Below are positions 14,654 to 15,452 of a stretch of DNA of 15,452 bases, one piece after another. Source of the stretch: Chitinophagales bacterium. Its GTDB lineage: Bacteria; Bacteroidota; Bacteroidia; Chitinophagales; UBA2359. The notes beneath the pieces are model-generated. The model was given only the letters and a program-made list of their open reading frames with translations. It searched no databases and was not told the origin of the DNA. The position numbers and the translations under genes were made by a program. Within the stretch, counting starts at the first letter, position 1, and each line of letters opens with the position of its first letter. The stretch covers positions 7,358 through 22,809 of the forward strand of contig JAHDDN010000033.1 of NCBI GenBank assembly GCA_020629335.1, written 5' to 3'.

Positions 14654-15244
14654 ATGAAAAATTTAATTTACCTATTAATTTTATGCACCTTCTTCGCTTG
14701 CCAATCAGAAAGCAAGACTGATGCAACAGCCAAAACAGATAATAAAGCAGCAACTAAAACAGCTCCTACTGCTCCAAAGAAAAAACCAGCAACAATTGCT
14801 AATCCTAACGAAAAGAAAGCTAGCTTAGTAAAATGGGTGGACATTAATGATGTACAAGCAGCCATGAAAAAGGACAAAAAATACGTCCTAATGGATGTCT
14901 ACACAAACTGGTGTGGTCCTTGTAAAATGCTGGACAAAATGACTTTCTCTGATCCAGAAGTTGCTAAAATCATGAACGAAAAGTTCTATCCAGTAAAATT
15001 CAATGGCGAGCGTGGTGAAGAGGTAAATGTAAATGGAAAAACATTCAAAAATCCTAATTTCGACCCCAATAAGGTCAATAGAAGAAATAGTATGCACGAA
15101 TATACTCGTTCTTTAGGTATCCGTAGCTACCCAAGTATGTTGATCATGGACGAAAACATGAAGGTAGTACACCAAATCAGAGGCTTCAAAAAAGCGCCTC
15201 AAATGATTGCGGCAATGAATAGATTCTTAGAGAAAAATTCGTAG
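14654..15244 (+). CDS. Thioredoxin-fold lipoprotein
   Basis: 196 residues. Lipoprotein signal (MKNLIYLLILCTFFAC, Cys-16 as the lipidated residue), then an Ala/Lys/Thr/Pro-rich linker (about 20-55). The thioredoxin domain (about 60-195) has the redox motif WCGPC (86-90) and the cis-proline in SYP (158-160). Between strand 2 and the following helix there is an expanded segment (about 118-154, GEEVNVNGKTFKNPNF...RRNSMHEYTRSLG), as in Thioredoxin_7/DUF255-like proteins rather than classical thioredoxin. Both cysteines are present, so it is probably an active periplasmic or outer-membrane-anchored disulfide reductase or chaperone. Its partner is not shown by the neighbours. Confidence 0.9.
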   Translation: MKNLIYLLILCTFFACQSESKTDATAKTDNKAATKTAPTAPKKKPATIANPNEKKASLVKWVDINDVQAAMKKDKKYVLMDVYTNWCGPCKMLDKMTFSDPEVAKIMNEKFYPVKFNGERGEEVNVNGKTFKNPNFDPNKVNRRNSMHEYTRSLGIRSYPSMLIMDENMKVVHQIRGFKKAPQMIAAMNRFLEKNS

Positions 15245-15252
15245 TTGGTGAA

Positions 15253-15404
15253 TTGGTGTATTAGTCGATTAGTATATTAGGTATTGCTTAAATGTACTAA
15301 TTACAAAAATAAGCTAATTCAACAATAGAAGAATAGTGTATTAGTATATTAGGCATTGGTTTTTAAAGGAATTAACCAATTAACTAATATACCAATACAC
15401 TATT
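15253..15404. repeat. Short-word repeat with imperfect 21-bp inverted arms
   Basis: GTGTATTAG...TATATTAGG occurs at about 15253-15285 and again at 15336-15353 (direct), and then inverted. AATAGTGTATTAGTATATTAG (15332-15352) matches the complement of 15384-15404 at 20 of 21 positions, and further ATTGGTT/AACCAAT pairing extends the stem. It lies directly after the thioredoxin-like gene and could act as its terminator, although no long T-run follows. Confidence 0.6.
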
Positions 15405-15416
15405 TAACTATTATTT

Positions 15417-15452
15417 GGGCGGCTTAATCCAGCTATTCGCTCTTATGTGGCT
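15417..15452 (-). repeat. Dispersed structured repeat, copy 4 (truncated by window edge)
   Basis: On the minus strand AGCCACATAAGAGCGAATAG (15452-15433) matches copy 3 (AGCCACATAAGAACGAATAG) except at one base. It then ends TGGATTAAGCCGCCC instead of CCGACCC...GGGATGCGCCC. It is therefore the 3' end of another copy with a variant terminal stem. The rest is outside the window. Confidence 0.7.

Noticed and set aside
14668..14877. Minus-strand hydrophobic open frame opposite the thioredoxin-like gene
   Set aside because: It is antisense to the signal peptide and Ala/Lys/Thr-rich linker of the lipoprotein, whose reverse complement naturally reads as hydrophobic codons; there is no independent support.

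Overview
The window reads as chromosomal DNA from a member of the Bacteroidota, most likely the Saprospiria (Saprospiraceae-like). The support is: low G+C content and A/T-rich leaders with weak Shine-Dalgarno sequences; several large secreted proteins; a CotH protein ending in a type A type-IX-secretion (T9SS) sorting domain; another surface protein ending in a CHU_C/type B-like domain; and an SprB-repeat protein. The class is an inference; the phylum is fairly safe.

Layout, left to right. (1) 1-4691: three minus-strand genes for exported proteins. They are a large SprB-repeat surface protein running off the left edge (1-1922), a type B T9SS-like surface protein (2231-3379), and a secreted protein resembling polymorphic toxin type 23 domains (about 3657-4619/4691). 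(2) 4692-5225: a repeat-rich gap holding a 157-bp MITE-like element and fragments of a short inverted/direct repeat. (3) 5226-6142: two small plus-strand genes (secreted leucine-rich-repeat protein, SnoaL/NTF2-like protein), closed by a very clear intrinsic terminator. (4) 6426-10385: a minus-strand block. A tight operon of SpoU methyltransferase, hypothetical protein, NUDIX hydrolase and TruA is followed by a lipoprotein amidohydrolase. (5) 10386-11049: a 664-bp gap with the second MITE copy and a second structured repeat. (6) 11050-13818: a 922-residue CotH-kinase-fold secreted protein, convergent with a Uma2-family nuclease gene (13877-14560) across a hairpin. (7) 14654-15244: a thioredoxin-fold lipoprotein, then short-word repeats and the start of another structured repeat at the right edge.

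The genes do not form one pathway. The RNA-modification/NUDIX operon is housekeeping. Most of the rest is cell-envelope or secreted material exported by Sec and, in part, T9SS.

The most interesting material is intergenic. A dispersed repeat of about 155 bp (2069-2222, 10764-10919, 6165-6383 and a truncated copy at 15417-15452) has internal stems whose bases change in compensatory fashion between copies. One copy carries a 66-bp nested hairpin exactly where the others have a GAA loop. This looks like a conserved folded RNA or single-stranded-DNA element. Separately, the 157-bp MITE-like element is present twice with 156/157 identity, 19/24 terminal inverted repeats and perfect 4-bp target duplications (CTAC and TTAG), so it has moved recently.
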